NCBI GenBank assembly: GCA_963732775.1
Contig: CAVTAR010000003.1
Span: 310,001 to 374,000, forward strand
Direction: 5' to 3'
From: CAVRQM01 sp963732775
GTDB lineage: Bacteria > Pseudomonadota > Alphaproteobacteria > Acetobacterales > Acetobacteraceae
DNA length: 64,000 nucleotides
Shown here: piece by piece, positions 62,147 to 64,000 of the stretch
How the letters are laid out: each line of letters begins with the position of its first letter
How positions within the stretch are numbered: the stretch's first letter is position 1
Notes under the pieces: model-generated
The model's database searches: none
What the model was told of the DNA's origin: nothing
What the model saw: the letters and a program-made list of their open reading frames with translations, nothing else
Translations under genes and position numbers: made by a program

Positions 62147-64000
62147 TCGCCGGTCCCTTCCAAGTCAGCAGCATGTCGGCGAGCCTGCCCACCGGCAGAT
62201 GCAGCGGCAGCAGCAGGCCGCCCCCGCGCGCGCGGATGCGTTCGGCCGGTGCGCCGATGTCGAAGGCCGCCACGGGCAGGCCGGCTCCCCACGCCTCGCT
62301 CAGCGCATAGGACCACGTCTCGGGCCAGATCGAGGGCAGGAACGCGACGTCCGCGGCCTGGGCGCGGATCAGGGCGACCGCCTCGCCCGGCGCGTAGGGT
62401 CCGGTGATGTGCACCGCGCCGGTGTCGAGCAGCCGCGGATCGTCGCAGGTGTAGCCGGCCACCACGAGCTGTATCGGCAGCCCCGCGCGGCTGATGTGGC
62501 GGGCCAGCGCCAGCAGCACCGAGAACCCCTTCTCGACGCTGATGGCGCCCGGCACGCAGACGCGGCGCACGCCGTCGGCTGGTCGCGGCTGGGCTGCCTC
62601 GAAGGGCGGCTCCCGCTCCCAAACTCCGAGATGCGCGACGATCGGGAAATGCCGTTCGATCCGCCGTGCCGCGTCGCTCGACGGCGCCACCACGGCGCGG
62701 GCCCGGGCCAGCCAGTCCGCCGAGCGGGCGACCAGGGCCGCCGGTGCGATCGTCTCGTCGATCCGCTGGCCATGGTCGGCAATACAGTCGGCGCATACCG
62801 TCACCGGCGGCTCGCCGCAATAGCGGTCGCCGCCCGTGACGAGCGTGATGCGCGGGCAGAACCAGGCGTAGTCGTGGATCACCACGTCCTGCGGGCAGCC
62901 GAGCGCGCGCAGCGCCGGGACCAGCTCCGGATGGTGGCCGACGAAGTGGTGCAGCTCGATGAGCCGCACGCGCGCGCCGCGCAGCAGGTCGAGCAGGCCG
63001 TCCAGCTCGTCCGGGACGGCGAAGGCGAGGTTGGGATAGTCCGCGCCGTCCGCGGTCGAGATTGCCGCGAGCGTCTGGCCGCCGCGCCGCCGCGGCCGCA
63101 GCAGGATCGCGCGGTCGCCCGCCGCGGCGTGCGCGGCGGCACGCTCGCGGACATGGCGCAGCACGCCGCCGCCGCGATCGTGCGTCACCAGCAGCACAGC
63201 CCGGCGGTCGGCCGCAGCGCCCGCGAACCGGGCCGCGTCCATCCGCCGGCGATGCGCGGCGAGCGGGTCGGCGGCGATCCAGCCGGCCACCAGCCGGTCA
63301 TAGCCGGGGTGCAGGCGGTTCAGGATGCGCAGGTTGCGCGCGACGAGGAAGGTTTTCGTCGGCGCGAAGGACTGCCCGCCGACATGGCCCACGTACACTC
63401 CAGGTGCCGCGACATGGCGCCACCCGAGGGCGCGGGCGCGCAGGCAGAAATCATTCTCCTCGCCATAGCCCTGGGCGAAGACGTCCTCGCGCAGCAGCCC
63501 CGTCTCCTCCAGGCAGTCGGCACGGATGAACATGCAGAAGCCGTGCGCGGTCGGCACCTCCACCACGTCGCCGGCATCGGTGGCGCGCGCGATCTCCGAC
63601 AGGTGTGCGACGCCCGCCGCGTCGGGCATCGGCGCCGGTGCGTCCATCCGCGGATAGCCGAAGATCGTCGCATCGTTGGACAGCGGCGTCGCGGTGCCGA
63701 TGTCGGGCGCGCGGTACGCCGCCGCGCGCAGCCGGGCGAGCCAGTGCGGCGGCACCACCGTGTCGCTGTTCAGCAGCACCGTGTCGCAGCCTGCCGCGAG
63801 CCGCAGGCCGACATTGGCGGTCGCGGGAAAGCCGCGGTTCTCGTACTGCAGGCTGAGTTCGATGCGCCCCGCCGCCGCGCGGTCGTGCAGCGCCTCGACC
63901 AGCGCCGGCTCGGGGCTCGCATCGCAGACCACGATGATGCGCTCGTCCAACGCCCGCACGTCGAGCACGCTGTCGATGCAAGCAAGCGTGATGACGAGGC
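62139..64000 (-). CDS. Two-domain glycosyltransferase (GT2 + GT4), N-terminus cut by the window edge
   Basis: The part visible is about 620 residues and is open to the last base. The first roughly 215 residues are a GT-A (GT2) domain: IIVVCDASPEPALVE, NRGFPATANVGLRLA, TVLLNSDTVVPPHWLARL (the DxD-like SDT) and GYGEENDFCLRARALGW. From about 260 on is a GT-B (GT4) domain with VIHDYAWFCPRI, CVPGAISVEKGFSVLLALA and LPSIWPETWSYALSEAWGAGLPV. An internal GTG at 63968 can look like a start, but the typical strand upstream (LVITLACIDSV) shows the gene extends further. Such bifunctional enzymes build repeating surface glycans. Confidence 0.88.
   Translation of the reverse strand, partial: LVITLACIDSVLDVRALDERIIVVCDASPEPALVEALHDRAAAGRIELSLQYENRGFPATANVGLRLAAGCDTVLLNSDTVVPPHWLARLRAAAYRAPDIGTATPLSNDATIFGYPRMDAPAPMPDAAGVAHLSEIARATDAGDVVEVPTAHGFCMFIRADCLEETGLLREDVFAQGYGEENDFCLRARALGWRHVAAPGVYVGHVGGQSFAPTKTFLVARNLRILNRLHPGYDRLVAGWIAADPLAAHRRRMDAARFAGAAADRRAVLLVTHDRGGGVLRHVRERAAAHAAAGDRAILLRPRRRGGQTLAAISTADGADYPNLAFAVPDELDGLLDLLRGARVRLIELHHFVGHHPELVPALRALGCPQDVVIHDYAWFCPRITLVTGGDRYCGEPPVTVCADCIADHGQRIDETIAPAALVARSADWLARARAVVAPSSDAARRIERHFPIVAHLGVWEREPPFEAAQPRPADGVRRVCVPGAISVEKGFSVLLALARHISRAGLPIQLVVAGYTCDDPRLLDTGAVHITGPYAPGEAVALIRAQAADVAFLPSIWPETWSYALSEAWGAGLPVAAFDIGAPAERIRARGGGLLLPLHLPVGRLADMLLTWKGPANA

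Overview
The window is very GC-rich DNA, with G or C at nearly every third codon position. Its genes are coded in both directions in short operons. The gene content points to an alphaproteobacterium, probably order Rhodospirillales and possibly family Acetobacteraceae. Supporting genes are a GapR/DUF2312 protein, a CarD regulator, a Suv3-type helicase followed by an S4 protein and a 7Fe ferredoxin, DUF1244, DnaE2 and the rplY-pth-ychF order. The genus-level placement is inference. No rRNA, tRNA or CRISPR array was recognised.

Layout. 1-5640 is a copper/metal-response island: copA (cut by the left edge) and copZ diverge from a region with two MerR/CueR-like operators, followed by a two-component system and a His/Met-rich exported protein. 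5937-12365 holds translation genes (rplY, pth, ychF), a glycosyltransferase, a COG0523 metal-chaperone GTPase coupled to a WD40 protein, and an aldo/keto reductase. 12379-18034 holds a lone error-prone polymerase dnaE2, which carries an in-frame palindromic repeat, and a frameshifted exported repeat protein. 17989-24163 is a leftward block: TsaB-RimI fusion, CarD with a very long N-terminal arm, ferredoxin, Hsp15-like protein and a frameshifted helicase. 24336-31180 holds APS reductase, Hsp90 (hairpin over its ribosome-binding site), an M17 peptidase, a MarR regulator, a duplicated-domain exported protein and an MFS transporter. 31135-34173 is a surface-glycan fragment: lipid-linked sugar-phosphate transferase, truncated FlaA1/CapD-like protein and sugar aminotransferase.

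34170-39549 holds assorted metabolic genes: NTF2-like protein, M15 peptidase, acyl-CoA dehydrogenase, GST, flavin reductase and acyltransferase. 39578-43622 holds the rpsF-rpsR-rplI operon, a CFA synthase and an amino-acid-type binding protein. 43630-47757 holds gapR, a DUF1244 gene, a glycerate kinase-pyruvate kinase pair broken by many small indels, and a flavin-binding protein. 48036-52953 holds a DEAD-box helicase, an HD-GYP protein, and an ArgE-like deacylase overlapping a frameshifted aspartoacylase-like gene. 53028-59986 holds an exported repeat protein, ornithine decarboxylase with a structured leader, a CaiB-type CoA-transferase flanked by small coiled-coil proteins, an IlvD/Edd dehydratase and a small exported protein. 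60027-64000 holds an EamA transporter and two glycosyltransferases; the last is cut by the right edge.

Five genes carry reading-frame breaks: the exported repeat protein, the helicase, glycerate kinase, pyruvate kinase and the aspartoacylase-like gene. Several affect normally conserved genes and some sit in G/C runs. Consensus errors in the sequence are therefore at least as likely as true gene decay. No convincing wholly new system was found. The best leads are the twin copper operators, the SD-occluding hairpin at htpG, the palindrome inside dnaE2, the ornithine decarboxylase leader, the duplicated exported domain at 29131, and the coiled-coil cluster at 55838-57900.
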